From positions 1 through 50,226 of the forward strand of contig JBCCXY010000010.1 in the NCBI GenBank assembly GCA_039190895.1: DNA of 50,226 bases, in the 5' to 3' direction. The position numbers were made by a program, and so were the translations under genes. The notes beneath the pieces are model-generated. The model was given only the letters and a program-made list of their open reading frames with translations, did not search any database and was not told the DNA's origin. Shown in pieces: positions 8,395 through 16,863 of the stretch (its first letter is position 1; each line of letters starts with the position of its first letter). The stretch comes from Ovoidimarina sp039190895 (GTDB lineage: Bacteria; Pseudomonadota; Alphaproteobacteria; Rhodobacterales; Rhodobacteraceae).

Positions 8395-9042
8395 ATGACC
8401 CTTCATGAAAGCCTGCCCCGGGAAACGAGCATCGGCGTCAGTCATGCCACTACGCCAAATGGGCTTCGCGCGATTTCCGATCCGTCCTGCTCCGCCGCGA
8501 TTTGGCAGCGTCAGCCACTCAAACGATTTCAGGATTGGATTGACGCCTTGCCTCCGGCGGCCTTGCCGCGGGCGCGCTTGATGCTGCGGGCCGACGCGGT
8601 GCAACGCGCCATGACGGATCTTGCGAATGCTCACGATCTTCCGGGCTGCGACGAACGGGCGATGTTGATTGACGACATCGCCGCACTGGCTGCGATGTTT
8701 TCAAGTGTCATGGATTGTCCGTATCTGCGCCTCCGCCTCGATGTGATTGAGACGAATGCCTGCCGGAAATTCCACATCGATGCCGTGACCGCACGCCTGA
8801 TCTGCACCTATCGCGGGCGAGCGACACAGTACGGCAATAGCGCGGCGGGTGATGATCCGTCTGTCATCCACCAGGTACCGACTGGGTGCCCGATGATCTT
8901 GCGTGGCACCCTTTGGCCCAGTGGGTTAACGCCAGGGCTTTTGCACCGATCCCCGCCGATCGAAGGGACGGGGGAGACGCGGTTGGTCCTCGTCCTCGAC
9001 CCGATCCACGACATCGAGACGGCGGAACAACACATTCACTAG
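8395..9042 (+). CDS. DUF1826 family protein, probably zinc-limitation responsive
   Basis: 215 residues. The conserved core NACRKFHIDAVTARLICTYR (about residues 119-138) with downstream GRATQY, VPTGCPMILRG and HRSPP is characteristic of DUF1826. The FH-D arrangement resembles the metal-binding His/Asp of cupin-fold Fe(II)/2-oxoglutarate enzymes, but no activity is established. DUF1826 genes commonly neighbour COG0523 GTPases or Zur-controlled genes. Here the gene follows a Zur-like box and lies 24 bp ahead of the alcohol dehydrogenase, so the two are probably co-transcribed. The ATG at 8395 has a weak ribosome-binding site (GAGGAC). Confidence 0.8.
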   Translation: MTLHESLPRETSIGVSHATTPNGLRAISDPSCSAAIWQRQPLKRFQDWIDALPPAALPRARLMLRADAVQRAMTDLANAHDLPGCDERAMLIDDIAALAAMFSSVMDCPYLRLRLDVIETNACRKFHIDAVTARLICTYRGRATQYGNSAAGDDPSVIHQVPTGCPMILRGTLWPSGLTPGLLHRSPPIEGTGETRLVLVLDPIHDIETAEQHIH

Positions 9043-9066
9043 CGACTGGATGAAGGGACACCGACC

Positions 9067-10230
9067 ATGAAAACACGCGCAGCCATCGCCTGGGAGCCGA
9101 ACCGCCCGCTGGAAATCGAGGAGATCGATTTGGAAGGGCCGAAGGACGGCGAAGTCCTTGTTCGGATCGTCACCACAAGCTTGTGTCACACCGATGTGTT
9201 CACCCTCTCTGGCGAGGACCCGGAGGGGCTTTTCCCCTGTGTTCTGGGGCATGAGGGCTGCGGCGTCGTTGAAGAGGTGGGCAAGGGCGTGACCTCGGTC
9301 AAACCGGGCGATCATGTGATCCCGCTTTACGTCCCCGAGGACCCGAACTGCCCGTACATTCGGTCGGGAAAGACTAACCTTTGCCAGACGATCCGTGCCA
9401 CGCAGGGCGCCGGGGTAATGCCGGACGGAACGTCGCGGTTTTCTTACAAGGGCAAGGAAATCAAGCACTACATGGGGACGAGCACCTTCAGCGAGTACAC
9501 GGTGCTGCCGGAAATCTCGGTTGCCAAGATCTCACCCGAGGCGCCGTTGTCGAAGGCGTCAGTCATGGGGTGCGCGGTACCGACGGGGATCGGCGCAGTG
9601 CGCAATACGGCGAAGGTGGAGCCGGGCTCTTCCGTTGCCGTCTTCGGCCTTGGCGCGGTTGGGATGGCGGTGATCCAGGGGGCCGTGCTGAAAGGGGCGT
9701 CACGGATCATCGGGGTGGATATCAACCCCAACAAGTTTCCGCTGGCCAAGTCGCTGGGCGCGACCGAATGCGTGAACCCCAAGGACCACGCGGCACCGAT
9801 CCATGAGGTGCTGATCGAGATGACCAATGGCGGGCTCGACTACACATTCGAGGCGGTCGGGAATGTCGAGTTGATGCGGTCCGCTTTGGAAGCGTGCCAC
9901 AAAGGCTGGGGCGAATGTACCGTTATCGGAGTTGCGGGCGCGGGGCAGGAGATTTCCACGCGTCCTTTCCAGCTTGTCACGGGGCGCGTGTGGCGCGGCA
10001 CGGCATTCGGCGGCGTGTTGGGCCGCAGCCAGTTGCCGGGCATGGTGGACGAATGGCTGCGTGGCGATTTCAGCGTCGACCCGTACATCACCCACCACAT
10101 GACCCACAATCAAATCAACGCGGCATTCGATTTGCTCAAGGCGGGTGAGTCGATCCGCTCGGTCATCCACTTCCAGCCCAATGACACGATGACGGTGAAT
10201 TCCCTGCCGGGTGAGATCGTCGCGGACTAA
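9067..10230 (+). CDS. S-(hydroxymethyl)glutathione dehydrogenase / class III alcohol dehydrogenase, structural-zinc-site variant
   Basis: 387 residues, full-length class III zinc ADH (FrmA/AdhC type), which oxidises the glutathione-formaldehyde adduct with NAD. Catalytic zinc ligands are present: C40 (SLCHTDV), H62-E63 (GHE) and C169 (MGCAVPTGIG). The Rossmann motif GLGAVG is at 194-199. The structural-zinc lobe, normally C-x2-C-x2-C-x7-C, reads D92, C95, I98, C106 (PEDPNCPYIRSGKTNLC): two of four ligands are lost. There is also a C-terminal tail of about 18 residues beyond the usual SIRxVI end. Its place behind a Zur-like box and DUF1826 suggests a zinc-sparing paralog for zinc starvation. 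The family assignment is firm; the zinc-sparing role is inference. Confidence 0.93.
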   Translation: MKTRAAIAWEPNRPLEIEEIDLEGPKDGEVLVRIVTTSLCHTDVFTLSGEDPEGLFPCVLGHEGCGVVEEVGKGVTSVKPGDHVIPLYVPEDPNCPYIRSGKTNLCQTIRATQGAGVMPDGTSRFSYKGKEIKHYMGTSTFSEYTVLPEISVAKISPEAPLSKASVMGCAVPTGIGAVRNTAKVEPGSSVAVFGLGAVGMAVIQGAVLKGASRIIGVDINPNKFPLAKSLGATECVNPKDHAAPIHEVLIEMTNGGLDYTFEAVGNVELMRSALEACHKGWGECTVIGVAGAGQEISTRPFQLVTGRVWRGTAFGGVLGRSQLPGMVDEWLRGDFSVDPYITHHMTHNQINAAFDLLKAGESIRSVIHFQPNDTMTVNSLPGEIVAD

Positions 10231-10236
10231 AGAGTC

Positions 10237-10259
10237 GCGCGGTTGGGTGCCAACCGCGC
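10237..10259. terminator. Hairpin between convergent genes, probable bidirectional terminator
   Basis: A perfect 10-bp stem (GCGCGGTTGG / CCAACCGCGC) with a 3-base loop sits 6 bp after the dehydrogenase stop and 10 bp before the cyanase stop on the other strand. There is no strong T-run, so intrinsic termination is likely but not certain. Confidence 0.6.
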
Positions 10260-10269
10260 AAACGCTCTG

Positions 10270-10740
10270 TCACCACGAGTTATAGGCGAGGAACTTTCCG
10301 GACATCTCAAGCTTTACCCGGTCGCCCTTTTCGTGCGGCACCTTGGTGATCTGCATGTCGAAATCGATGGCCGACATGATGCCGGTGCCGAACTTCTCTT
10401 CGATGAGCGCTTTGATGGTTGGGCCGTAGACGCCGACGATCTCGTACAGGCGGTAGATGCACGGGTCGGTCGGGACGGACTGCTCCCACACCTTGGTGGG
10501 CGGCTCCTCCAGCACGCTCACCGCTTCTTGCGGTAGGCCCATGACCGACACGATAGCCTCAGCTTTGTCCTTCGGCCAGCCGTTCATGCCCATGCAGGCA
10601 GAGTGCGTCCACACCGGTGACATTCCGATTTTCTCTGCGATTTCCTCCCATGTGAGACCGGCAGTTTTCTTGGCCGACAGGATCATCATCGTGACGTCTT
10701 CTTTGGTCATCATGGTCGGGACCTCTATTGTGTCTTTCAT
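10270..10740 (-). CDS. cynS: Cyanase (cyanate hydratase)
   Basis: Converts cyanate and bicarbonate to ammonia and carbon dioxide via carbamate, in the cytoplasm. From the ATG at 10740 the protein is 156 residues, the usual cyanase length. The upstream ATG at 10755 is rejected because GGAGGAG, the ribosome-binding site of the 10740 start, lies within that extension. The N-terminal domain (about 1-85) is a helical HTH-like fold (SAKKTAGLTWEEIAEKIGMS). The C-terminal domain carries the catalytic triad Arg97 and Glu100 (YRLYE) and Ser123 (GIMSAIDF). The end, KLEMSGKFLAYNSW, is typical. It is the last gene of a transporter operon, which supplies its substrate. Confidence 0.96.
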   Translation of the reverse strand: MKDTIEVPTMMTKEDVTMMILSAKKTAGLTWEEIAEKIGMSPVWTHSACMGMNGWPKDKAEAIVSVMGLPQEAVSVLEEPPTKVWEQSVPTDPCIYRLYEIVGVYGPTIKALIEEKFGTGIMSAIDFDMQITKVPHEKGDRVKLEMSGKFLAYNSW

Positions 10741-10757
10741 TGCTAGCTCCTCCATCG

Positions 10758-11237
10758 TCAGAGGCCCAATGCGGTCAGGCCAGGGTGGTCGTCCGGGCGT
10801 GGCCCTTGGGGCCAGTGAAACTTGCGTTCGGGTTTGGAAATGGGGACGTCGTTGATAGAGGCATGGCGGACGGCCATGTATCCTCTGTCGTCGAACTCCC
10901 AGTTTTCGTTGCCGTGGGAGCGGATCCAGTTCCCGTCATCGTCGTGCCATTCATAGACAAACCGCACGGCGATGCGGCTTCCGGCGTGGGTCCAGATTTC
11001 CTTGATCAGGCGATATCCATTCTCCTTGGCCCACTTCCGTTCGAGGAACGCGCGAACCTCGTCACGACCGTTCAGAAACTCCGACCGGTTCCGCCAACGC
11101 GTGTCCGGCGTATAGGCCAGCGCGACCTTCGCCGGGTCGCGGGTATTCCACGCATTCTCGGCCATGCGCACTTTCTGAACAGCATCCTCGTAGGAGAACG
11201 GCGGCAGGGGCGCGCGGATGGGCATTTGATCGGTCAT
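10758..11237 (-). CDS. NTF2-like (DUF1348/SnoaL-type) protein in the cyanate operon
   Basis: 159 residues. NTF2-like features include DAVQKVRMAENAWNTRDP and YTPDTRWRNRSEFLNGRDEV near the N-terminus, then IAVRFVYEWHDDDGNWIRSH, NENWEFDDRGYMAVRHASIN and HWPQGPRP. This strongly matches the DUF1348 pattern. No catalytic role is established for the family. It lies 17 bp upstream of cynS and 11 bp after the ATPase gene on the same strand, so it is almost certainly co-transcribed with the cyanate genes and may act on cyanate or a related toxic compound. Confidence 0.85.
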   Translation of the reverse strand: MTDQMPIRAPLPPFSYEDAVQKVRMAENAWNTRDPAKVALAYTPDTRWRNRSEFLNGRDEVRAFLERKWAKENGYRLIKEIWTHAGSRIAVRFVYEWHDDDGNWIRSHGNENWEFDDRGYMAVRHASINDVPISKPERKFHWPQGPRPDDHPGLTALGL

Positions 11238-11248
11238 TGGCGCCCCGC

Positions 11249-12154
11249 TCAGTTAACTGCGCGCAAAGGGGGCACAGGCGCCTCCTCCGACGGCGCGGTG
11301 TCTTCGGTTTTGTCGATGCGCACCGTTTCGGGGCGATGCTCGTTCCCGTCCGCCGGCTGGCCCGCCAGCTCCTTCGAACGGTGGCCGAGGAATTGCACGA
11401 GGTGGTTGCGGATGGCGTAGTAGTTCGGGTGCTCCACGATCTCGGTCCGGTTGCGGGGGCGGGGGATCGTGATCTCCACCGACTCTGCGACGCGGGCGAG
11501 GGGGCCGTTGGTCATCAGCAAGATGCGGTCGGCCAAAAGGATCGCTTCGTCGATGTCGTGGGTGATCATGAAGACGGTTTGTTCCGTCTGGCTCCACACC
11601 TTGATTAGCTCTTCCTGGATCGTGCCGCGCGTCAACGCGTCGAGCGCGCCGAAAGGTTCGTCCAGTAGCAGGAGCTTGGGCTGATTGGCGAAGGCGCGGG
11701 CGATCGACACCCGCTGGCGCATCCCGCCCGACAGTTGCGATGGCTTGCGGTGCACCACGTCGCCGTCGAGGCCGACCATGGCGAGGTACTTGCGCGCGTG
11801 ATCCTCCACCTGCGCCTTGGACCAATCCTTGTAGCGGGCGCGGACACCGAAGCTGACGTTCTTCAGCGCGGACAGCCAAGGCAGGAGCGAGTAATTTTGA
11901 AAAACCACGCCGCGATCCAAAGACGGACCCGACACTTCGAACCCGTCCATCTTTACGACACCGGAGGTGGGCTCTGCCAGCCCGGCGAGGATGTTCATAA
12001 TCGTCGACTTACCGCAGCCGGAGTGGCCGAGGATGCAGACGAACTCGCCCTTCTCAACCCCGAATGTGGCTTTCTCGAACACGGTCAGGGTCCCGCCCGT
12101 GCCATCGGGAAATTGCTGGGTCAGTTGCTCGATCGACAGAAATGGTTTGGCCAT
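11249..12154 (-). CDS. ABC transporter ATP-binding protein, nitrate/cyanate type (NrtD/CynD-like)
   Basis: 301 residues from the ATG at 12154, chosen because GAGGAG lies just upstream. Longer in-frame starts run into the permease gene and read as low-complexity sequence. Walker A is GHSGCGKST, the Q-loop FQNYSLLPW, the signature LSGGMRQRV, Walker B LLLLDEPFGALD, and the switch His is in MITHDIDEA. The C-terminal tail from about residue 235 (RPRNRTEIVEHPNYYAIRNH) is the NrtD/CynD-style extension. It energises the importer formed with the adjacent permease and binding protein. Cyanate as substrate is inferred from the neighbouring cynS; nitrate or bicarbonate are alternatives. Confidence 0.92.
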   Translation of the reverse strand: MAKPFLSIEQLTQQFPDGTGGTLTVFEKATFGVEKGEFVCILGHSGCGKSTIMNILAGLAEPTSGVVKMDGFEVSGPSLDRGVVFQNYSLLPWLSALKNVSFGVRARYKDWSKAQVEDHARKYLAMVGLDGDVVHRKPSQLSGGMRQRVSIARAFANQPKLLLLDEPFGALDALTRGTIQEELIKVWSQTEQTVFMITHDIDEAILLADRILLMTNGPLARVAESVEITIPRPRNRTEIVEHPNYYAIRNHLVQFLGHRSKELAGQPADGNEHRPETVRIDKTEDTAPSEEAPVPPLRAVN

Positions 12155-12165
12155 CTCGTTTCTCC

Positions 12166-13167
12166 TCATTCCGAGTAGGCGACGGCGCGCTGCAGGCGGG
12201 CGAAAGCAGCATCCAGAAGCATGCCCATGACGCCGATCAGCAGGATGGCGACGATCATCCGATCCAGCCGCAAGCCGTTCCATTCGTTCCACACGACGTA
12301 GCCAATGCCGGTCCCACCCACGAGCATCTCGGCCGCCACGATGACGAGCCACGCAATGCCGATGGAGATGCGCATCCCGGTGATGATGGTCGGCGCGGCG
12401 GCCGGCAAGATCACGGTCAGCGCGGTTTTCAGTGTGCCCAGCTCATGCGTCCGGGCGACGTTGATCCAGTCGTTGCGGACGCTGGCAACGCCGAAGGCAG
12501 TGTTGGTGAGCATGGGCCAGAGCGAGCATATGAAGATCACGAAGATCGACGACAACTCGCTGTCGCCGATGGTGAAGAGCGCGATGGGCATCCACGCGAG
12601 GGGCGAGATGGGTTTTAGAACCTGAATGTACGGGTCCAGCGCCTTGTAGGCGAGGGGCGACATCCCAATGATAAAGCCCAACGGGATCGCAACAGCGGCG
12701 GCAAGGGTGTAGCCTAGAAGCACGCGCAAAAGCGAATAGCCGATTTGAATCCCGTATCCCATGTCGTTGGTCCCGGCGACATAGAAGGGGTCGGTGATCG
12801 TCGCCCAAAGCTCCGTCCCGATCTGCAGGGGCGACGGGAAGAGTGAGCCTGGGGCCGGTGCCGAATTCTCATCCGGGACGCTGATGCCGAGGGCGCGGAT
12901 GCCGCCGGCCATGTCGATCATTTCGCGAGAAAGGCCGAGGCCGGCGATCTGTTCCAGTTGCGGGAACTCGACGCCCTGGCTGGCGTAGTATTCGATGTCT
13001 TCGGCAGCCATGTTCTGGCCGAGCAAGGCGCCCTGTTGTTCGTCCGTCAACACGACGCCGACGGGACCGGTGTCGGGAACATAAGTGGTCACGTGCCAGA
13101 TGAAGAGGCCAGACACCAACAACAGAAGTGAGAGCATCGTGCTGCGCAGATCAAGGTTCCGGAACAT
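12166..13167 (-). CDS. ABC transporter permease, nitrate/cyanate type (NrtB/CynB-like)
   Basis: 333 residues from the ATG at 13167, which has GGAGG five bases upstream; the longer frame to 13302 overlaps the binding-protein gene and is not supported. A first membrane segment (residues 10-28) is followed by a roughly 95-residue hydrophilic periplasmic stretch, then the BPD_transp_1 core (PISPLAWMPIALFTIGD, the EAA-like loop NVARTHELGTLKTALTVILP, GMRISIGIAWLVIVAAEMLV). The long periplasmic insert is unusual relative to short NrtB proteins and may dock the binding protein. It works with the flanking ATPase and binding protein to import cyanate or a related anion. Confidence 0.9.
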   Translation of the reverse strand: MFRNLDLRSTMLSLLLLVSGLFIWHVTTYVPDTGPVGVVLTDEQQGALLGQNMAAEDIEYYASQGVEFPQLEQIAGLGLSREMIDMAGGIRALGISVPDENSAPAPGSLFPSPLQIGTELWATITDPFYVAGTNDMGYGIQIGYSLLRVLLGYTLAAAVAIPLGFIIGMSPLAYKALDPYIQVLKPISPLAWMPIALFTIGDSELSSIFVIFICSLWPMLTNTAFGVASVRNDWINVARTHELGTLKTALTVILPAAAPTIITGMRISIGIAWLVIVAAEMLVGGTGIGYVVWNEWNGLRLDRMIVAILLIGVMGMLLDAAFARLQRAVAYSE

Positions 13168-13222
13168 GCCGACCTCCAGAGTAAGGGGGCGAGGCACTGT
13201 ACGCGCCCCGCCAGGGTTCAGG

Positions 13223-14650
13223 TCAGACCGTGCGGCTGAACGGCTGGCTGTCGATGAACTCTTGCGCCGCACCGGGAGCGAACTCGCGGCCTTGGATTTC
13301 AACAGGCGCGTACACGTCTTGCTCGGCGTCCGAGAACGTCAGGTTCGGGTCCGCCGCCATCATCGCGCGCATCGTCTCACGCGTGGTGGTGGTCAGCACC
13401 AGTTCCTCAGCAAGCGTTGCATAGTTCGTGTCGCTGTCGATGTAATTCCAGCGGCGCAGCTGTGACAGCACCCAGGTGCCCATCGTCTGCGTCGGCAGCG
13501 GCATAAACGAGATCCGATCCGGCACGGCCTTGATGTTGCCCTGACCATCCGGGAACACGCCCGTCAGGATTTGCTTCAGGATTTCAACGGGCTGGTTGAG
13601 GTAGTTCGCCGGGGCCATCGACTCTGCAAACGCGACGCGACCTTCGGACGTTTCCGCCGAAGCGGTTGCCTCAAGGATCGCGGTAGTGAGGGCCATGGTC
13701 GTGTTGGGGTTCTCGTCGATAAACGTCTGCGACAGGCCAAACACGCAGCAGGGGTGCTGCTTCCAGAGGTCCAGCGTCAGCTTGTGGATAAAGCCCACCT
13801 GATCATAAACGGCGCGCTGACAGAACGGGTCGGGCGCGAGGTATCCATCGACGTTTTCGGAGCGCAGGTTGGCGACCATCTCTGGCGGCGGGACCACGCG
13901 GATCTGAATGTCGCGGTCAGGGTCAAGGCCCGCGTCGGCAACATAGTTTCGTAGCAGCAGGTTGTGCATCGAGTACTCAAACGGCACCGCAAAGGTGAAG
14001 CCCTTCCAGTTCGCCGGGTCCTGGTTCTCCAGGTGCTTGTTCGCCAGCACGATGGCTTGACCATTGGTGTTCACGTTCGATACCACCCGCCACGGCTGCG
14101 CGGTCGAGCCAATGCCAAGCGACATCGCCATCGGCATCGGGAACAGCAGATGCGACCCGTCATATTCGCCATTCAGACACTTGTCGCGCGACACAGCCCA
14201 ACCGGCCGTCTTCACGATATCCACGTCCAGACCATAGCGTCCGTAAAAGCCGAGCGCGTGGCCGCCGATGATCGGCGTAGCGCAGGTGATGGGGACGAAG
14301 CCGAGCGTCAGCTTGGTCTTCTCAAGGTTCTTCATGGCCTCCTCGGCCATCAGCTGCAGCGACGACAGCGGGAAGACCGTTGCCACCGCGGCCAGCGCGC
14401 CGGTGACACCCGCGCTGCGTAGAAAGCCACGGCGCGAGACGTCGTTCTTGAACAATCCCTTTAGCACCGCGCTTTCAAGGGCGCGGGTCATGCCAACCTC
14501 GGAGTTCAGCGCCTGCTTCTCTCTGCGCCGCAGAATTTCTTTATCCTCTGCTGACAACCCAGCATAAGGATCGGCGGGTCCGGTCGAAGCCTCACCACAC
14601 TCATTCCAGACATCGATGTTGGGATTGAAGGGGTCCTTAAAGTGCGTCAT
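13223..14650 (-). CDS. CmpA/NrtA family ABC transporter substrate-binding protein with Tat signal
   Basis: 475 residues. A long N-terminal region (about 70 residues, including a charged helix LSAEDKEILRRREKQ) precedes a Tat motif SRRGFLRSAG and the hydrophobic segment GALAAVATVFPLSSLQLMA. The receptor domain follows: LTLGFVPITCATPIIGGHAL, AGWAVSRDKCLNGEYDGSHL, WKGFTFAVPFEYSMHNLLLR and VDGYLAPDPFCQRAVYD. These match the nitrate/bicarbonate/cyanate receptor family. It is the first gene of the operon and is probably exported folded to the periplasm. The cyanate role comes from linkage to cynS. Confidence 0.92.
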   Translation of the reverse strand: MTHFKDPFNPNIDVWNECGEASTGPADPYAGLSAEDKEILRRREKQALNSEVGMTRALESAVLKGLFKNDVSRRGFLRSAGVTGALAAVATVFPLSSLQLMAEEAMKNLEKTKLTLGFVPITCATPIIGGHALGFYGRYGLDVDIVKTAGWAVSRDKCLNGEYDGSHLLFPMPMAMSLGIGSTAQPWRVVSNVNTNGQAIVLANKHLENQDPANWKGFTFAVPFEYSMHNLLLRNYVADAGLDPDRDIQIRVVPPPEMVANLRSENVDGYLAPDPFCQRAVYDQVGFIHKLTLDLWKQHPCCVFGLSQTFIDENPNTTMALTTAILEATASAETSEGRVAFAESMAPANYLNQPVEILKQILTGVFPDGQGNIKAVPDRISFMPLPTQTMGTWVLSQLRRWNYIDSDTNYATLAEELVLTTTTRETMRAMMAADPNLTFSDAEQDVYAPVEIQGREFAPGAAQEFIDSQPFSRTV

Positions 14651-14865
14651 TTCTCACCTCTTCTGTTGGTTAGCCCCGCTGTTTCACGGTGCCTATCATC
14701 AGACCCGGCGCCCGCATCATTCGTTGGATGCGCAAATTTCTGCAGGGGTCGAGTATGAGACTAGAGGGCACGATCGACAAAAAAACCACGCGCCTAATAT
14801 TTGCGCTGTATAGAAAAAGAAATGAAAACATATATTTACACATGCAGCGCAACTTAAAGCGGTGA

Positions 14866-14892
14866 CGATATTTCGTAAATTACGAAATCTCG
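14866..14892. promoter_or_regulatory. 27-bp palindrome between the cyanate operon and its divergent regulator
   Basis: The arms ATTTCGTAA and TTACGAAAT flank one central A (14870-14888, perfect). Outside one mismatched pair, three further pairs (CGA/TCG) extend symmetry to 27 bases. It sits 21 bp upstream of the regulator start and about 215 bp upstream of the cyanate operon. This is where an autoregulated divergent operator would lie. The palindrome is seen; function is inferred. Confidence 0.6.
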
Positions 14893-14913
14893 ATAGTTCA
14901 GCGATCGGATCAG

Positions 14914-16782
14914 ATGTATCCTGTTTGGATGGATCAGCACTCACTCGACATCGATTCAGTTGTCTCAGCCGTCCCTGAAGCCGCACTGGTTCTGTGCACG
15001 CGCACGGACAGGATCGTTGCGGCGAACAATGCGGCCTGTACGATGTTGGGGTTCGAGCCAGACACGCCTCCACGCTTCTCGACCTTCCTTACTTCGCAAG
15101 TGCAGCAATTTCTGGTGTTTCTCGATGAATTGGACACGCGGGGCGAAGCTTGGACCCGCGATGTGAAGTTTACCCGAGCCGACGAAAAGAGCCTTCGCTG
15201 CGAGGTGAAGGGGCGCCCGCTGCAATCCCCGGACCAGGTGTTCCTCACGATCATCGACCTCGACCAACTGGATCACCGCACGCACGTGACCGAGGTCGCC
15301 CAGCTTCAACGCGCAGGTTTCCACGAGTGGAAGCGAGCAGAGGGGTTCTTTGCCGATTTAGAGCGGCGCAATCAGTTGATCCTGAACGCGGCAGGCGAGG
15401 GCATTTACGGGCTGAATGCCGAGGGCAAAGCCACCTTCGTGAACCGCGCCGCACAGGAGATGCTGGGATGGACGACGGAGGATCTGCTTGGGCGCGACAT
15501 CCACTCCATCCTCCACCACACGCACGTGAACGGCGATCACTATCACCATCATGATTGCCCGATCTACAAATCTTTCCGCTTTGAGCAGGTCAATCGCATC
15601 GAGGACGAGGTTTTCTGGCGCAAGGACGGCAAGCCGATCCCGGTCGAGTACATCTCAACCCCGATCTATGACCACCAGATCCTCGCCGGAGCGGTGGTGA
15701 TTTTCCGCGATATCTCCGAGCGCAAGGAAAACGAGCGAAAGCTGCGGCAAGCCATGCAGGAAGTTGCCGACCTTCGCGATCGGCTCGAGCAGGAGAACGC
15801 GTACCTTCAGGAAGAGATCAATTCAGAACGCGCGCACCACGCGATCATCGGCACATCGACTGCGATCAGTCAAACCCTTGCGCGGATAGACTTGGTGGCT
15901 GGGACCGATGCGACAGTGATGATCTCAGGCGAGACCGGAACCGGGAAGACGCTGGTCGCGACCGAGATTCACAAGACAAGTACCCGATCGCGCCGTCCGC
16001 TCATCCACTTCAACTGCGGCTCCGTTGCGCCTGGCGATGTTGAGGCAGAGCTGTTCGGTGAAGTGAGAGGTGGCTCACACCGGGCGAAACGGGACAAGCC
16101 TGGCAAGCTTGAATTGGCCAACGGCGGCACGCTGTTTCTCGACGATGTCGAGGATCTTCCCCATGACGTGCAGGGGCGGCTATTGCATGCGCTACAGACC
16201 AATACAGTGCGCCGCGTCGATGACTCGCAAGAAAAGCCGCTCGACATCCGGGTCATCGCGGCGACGACCCTCTCACAAAACAAACCCGCTGCATCGAAAC
16301 AACTGCGCGAGTCGCTTTACATGTTCCTGAACCTCTTCCCGATTACGTGCGCCCCGCTGCGGGACCGGCCCGAAGACATCCCGCTGTTGGCGTCGCACCT
16401 GCTGAAGATCGCCTGCGCAAAGCTGAACCGCCCCGTGCCCTCGATCACCGAACGCGTCATGCGCCAGTTGCAAAGCTACTCATGGCCCGGGAATGTTCGC
16501 GAGCTGCGGAATGTGATCGAACGGGCGGCCATAGTATCTAAGCAGAGCAAGCTGTTTGTTGAGCTATCGGGCAGCATTGAAAAAGAGCCACAGATTCCTA
16601 ACGTCATCAAAACCGACGCAGAGATTCAATCAATCATCCGATCAAATGTGGTTGCAGCCATGTGTGCTGCCTCGGGCAAAGTCTCGGGCCCGGAAGGTGC
16701 CGCGGCATTGCTGGATATTCGCCCAACCACCCTTTACTCGCGCCTCAAGGCGCTGGGAGTTACGGAATCGGAATGGCGATAG
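14914..16782 (+). CDS. PAS / AAA+ / Fis-like HTH regulator (sigma-54 activator family) with degenerate GAFTGA loop
   Basis: 622 residues. An N-terminal PAS-like sensor (about 15-110) is followed by a second PAS domain (about 150-270: LILNAAGEGIYGLNAEGKAT). That domain carries a His-rich insert (HTHVNGDHYHHHDCP) and a coiled coil (275-305). The AAA+ domain spans about 310-545: Walker A GETGTGKT at 339-346, DRPEDIPLLA and SWPGNVRELRNVIERA. A C-terminal HTH (LLDIRPTTLYSRLKALG) ends the protein. The sigma-54-contact loop, normally GAFTGA, reads GGSHRA (386-391), and Walker B ends Asp-Asp (410-411) rather than Asp-Glu. It may therefore not drive sigma-54 open-complex formation. It is divergent from the cyanate operon. 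The start could also be the ATG at 14929. Confidence 0.9.
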   Translation: MYPVWMDQHSLDIDSVVSAVPEAALVLCTRTDRIVAANNAACTMLGFEPDTPPRFSTFLTSQVQQFLVFLDELDTRGEAWTRDVKFTRADEKSLRCEVKGRPLQSPDQVFLTIIDLDQLDHRTHVTEVAQLQRAGFHEWKRAEGFFADLERRNQLILNAAGEGIYGLNAEGKATFVNRAAQEMLGWTTEDLLGRDIHSILHHTHVNGDHYHHHDCPIYKSFRFEQVNRIEDEVFWRKDGKPIPVEYISTPIYDHQILAGAVVIFRDISERKENERKLRQAMQEVADLRDRLEQENAYLQEEINSERAHHAIIGTSTAISQTLARIDLVAGTDATVMISGETGTGKTLVATEIHKTSTRSRRPLIHFNCGSVAPGDVEAELFGEVRGGSHRAKRDKPGKLELANGGTLFLDDVEDLPHDVQGRLLHALQTNTVRRVDDSQEKPLDIRVIAATTLSQNKPAASKQLRESLYMFLNLFPITCAPLRDRPEDIPLLASHLLKIACAKLNRPVPSITERVMRQLQSYSWPGNVRELRNVIERAAIVSKQSKLFVELSGSIEKEPQIPNVIKTDAEIQSIIRSNVVAAMCAASGKVSGPEGAAALLDIRPTTLYSRLKALGVTESEWR

Positions 16783-16863
16783 ATGCTCTCAACCGGCAGC
16801 CTTCACCTATCGGAGACCATTGATCCTTTCACTGTAACTAGCCGCGTGCATTCCGCTAGGGAG

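Noticed and set aside
14651..14865. Sigma-54 (-24/-12) promoter for the cyanate operon
   Set aside because: Only a partial match (AGGCAC with no GC at -12) was found on the minus strand, and the adjacent regulator lacks GAFTGA.
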